Source: Bacteroidota bacterium
GTDB taxonomy: Bacteria > Bacteroidota > Bacteroidia > Chitinophagales > Chitinophagaceae
Assembly (NCBI GenBank): GCA_028877005.1
Contig: JAGWPI010000176.1
Coordinates: forward strand, 1-6,874
Direction: 5' to 3'
Length of the DNA stretch: 6,874 bases
The notes under the pieces are model-generated. The model worked only from the letters and a program-made list of their open reading frames with translations, was not told the DNA's origin and did no database searches. The number at the start of each line of letters is the position of its first letter. The first letter of the stretch is position 1. The position numbers were made by a program, and so were the translations under genes. Of the stretch, positions 6,375 through 6,874 are shown piece by piece.

Positions 6375-6874
6375 TTAGTGTTTATTTTTTTTGCCTACAA
6401 ACAACTTAATTAATACGGGTGCAGTAGTTACCAATACAATGGCTAGTACAATTATTTCTAAATGTTTTTTTATATCAAACCCATAAGTTTCAATAAAGAA
6501 ACGGTCTAGGTAATGCCCACCGGCAACCATAGCAATTACCCAGGCAATGCAACCCACCATATTATAGAATGTAAATTTTTTATGGTTCATACAAACAATA
6601 CCCGCAACAATGGGGGCAAATGTGCGTACAATGGGAATAAAACGGGCAAAAATTATTGCGCCACCACCATGTTTTTCATAAAAATCGTGTGCTTGTTGTA
6701 AATAGTGTTGTTTAAAAATAAAGTTATCTTTCCAATGGTACATTGCAGGCCCCACTTTTCGGCCAAACCAATAGCCTGCCGCATTTCCTAAAATACCCGC
6801 TATAGCTATTAATACAATTAATACAACCAAATTAACAAAACTATTATTGCTTTGAATAAAGGACGACATCAGCA
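6375..6874 (-). CDS. DedA family (VTT domain) membrane protein, N-terminus cut by the window edge
   Basis: DedA proteins are inner-membrane proteins linked to membrane homeostasis; some members recycle undecaprenyl phosphate or flip phospholipids. From the Met codon at 6869, used for numbering, GNAAGYWFGRKVG spans 28-40 and FARFIPIVRTFAPIVAG spans 74-90, with Arg76, Pro79 and Arg82 in the family core. Further hydrophobic segments lie at about 12-31, 105-118 and 138-157, and the end is basic (GKKNKH). That Met is probably internal: DedA proteins are usually about 200-220 residues, and the conserved PGD-containing re-entrant segment expected before this region is absent. The frame stays open to the window edge, so about 40-60 residues are missing. 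The usual Asp of the GD..GY..G motif is Asn29, a variant I believe occurs in related proteins. The MFS gene follows on the same strand after 107 bases. Confidence 0.92.
   Translation of the reverse strand, partial: LMSSFIQSNNSFVNLVVLIVLIAIAGILGNAAGYWFGRKVGPAMYHWKDNFIFKQHYLQQAHDFYEKHGGGAIIFARFIPIVRTFAPIVAGIVCMNHKKFTFYNMVGCIAWVIAMVAGGHYLDRFFIETYGFDIKKHLEIIVLAIVLVTTAPVLIKLFVGKKNKH

Noticed and set aside
6867..6869. ATG at 6869 as the DedA start
   Set aside because: The family needs more N-terminal sequence, including a PGD-containing segment, and the frame stays open to the edge; it is most likely an internal Met.
1..6874. Mobile elements, CRISPR arrays, defence or phage genes, tRNA or rRNA
   Set aside because: No transposase or integrase motif, no regularly spaced repeats and no RNA gene structure were seen on either strand; all large frames are household genes.

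Overview
This 6.9 kb window is an AT-rich stretch of chromosomal core genome, most likely from a member of the Bacteroidota and plausibly near Chitinophagaceae/Sphingobacteriia. That assignment is an inference. It rests on the protein styles (a LysA with CETD and GAYGF motifs, an MlaF-type ATPase with DEPNSGLDP, an LDH-like malate dehydrogenase, a GT9 transferase with a C-terminal cysteine cluster), on starts that mostly lack a Shine-Dalgarno sequence, and on one exact match to the Bacteroidota -7 promoter element TAnnTTTG.

The left part (1-3876) is read on the + strand. It starts inside lysA (diaminopimelate decarboxylase, 5' end outside the window). Fifteen bases later comes an MlaF-type ABC ATPase, probably co-transcribed. 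A small secreted, highly charged protein of unknown function follows and ends at a clear intrinsic terminator. Next is a secreted thioredoxin-fold protein with a CGHC active site, probably with its own promoter, and then malate dehydrogenase (mdh), which ends at a strong terminator.

The right part (3921-6874) is read on the - strand and converges on mdh. In transcription order it holds a DedA/VTT-domain membrane protein (5' end outside the window), an MFS transporter and a GT9 (heptosyltransferase-like) glycosyltransferase. The mdh terminator hairpin overlaps the last codons of the glycosyltransferase gene, so the two transcription units end in each other.

Functionally the genes cover central metabolism (mdh, lysA) and envelope upkeep: lipid transport ATPase, periplasmic thiol chemistry, LPS/glycan assembly, DedA membrane homeostasis and a transporter. 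I see no RNA gene, mobile element, CRISPR array, phage gene or defence system, and no evidence of an undescribed multi-gene system. The points most worth a second look are the small charged secreted protein, the His-to-Tyr change in the glycosyltransferase, the mlaF-like gene without its permease beside it, and the shared convergent 3' ends. No intergenic stretch exceeds 300 bases; the longest is 2134-2373.
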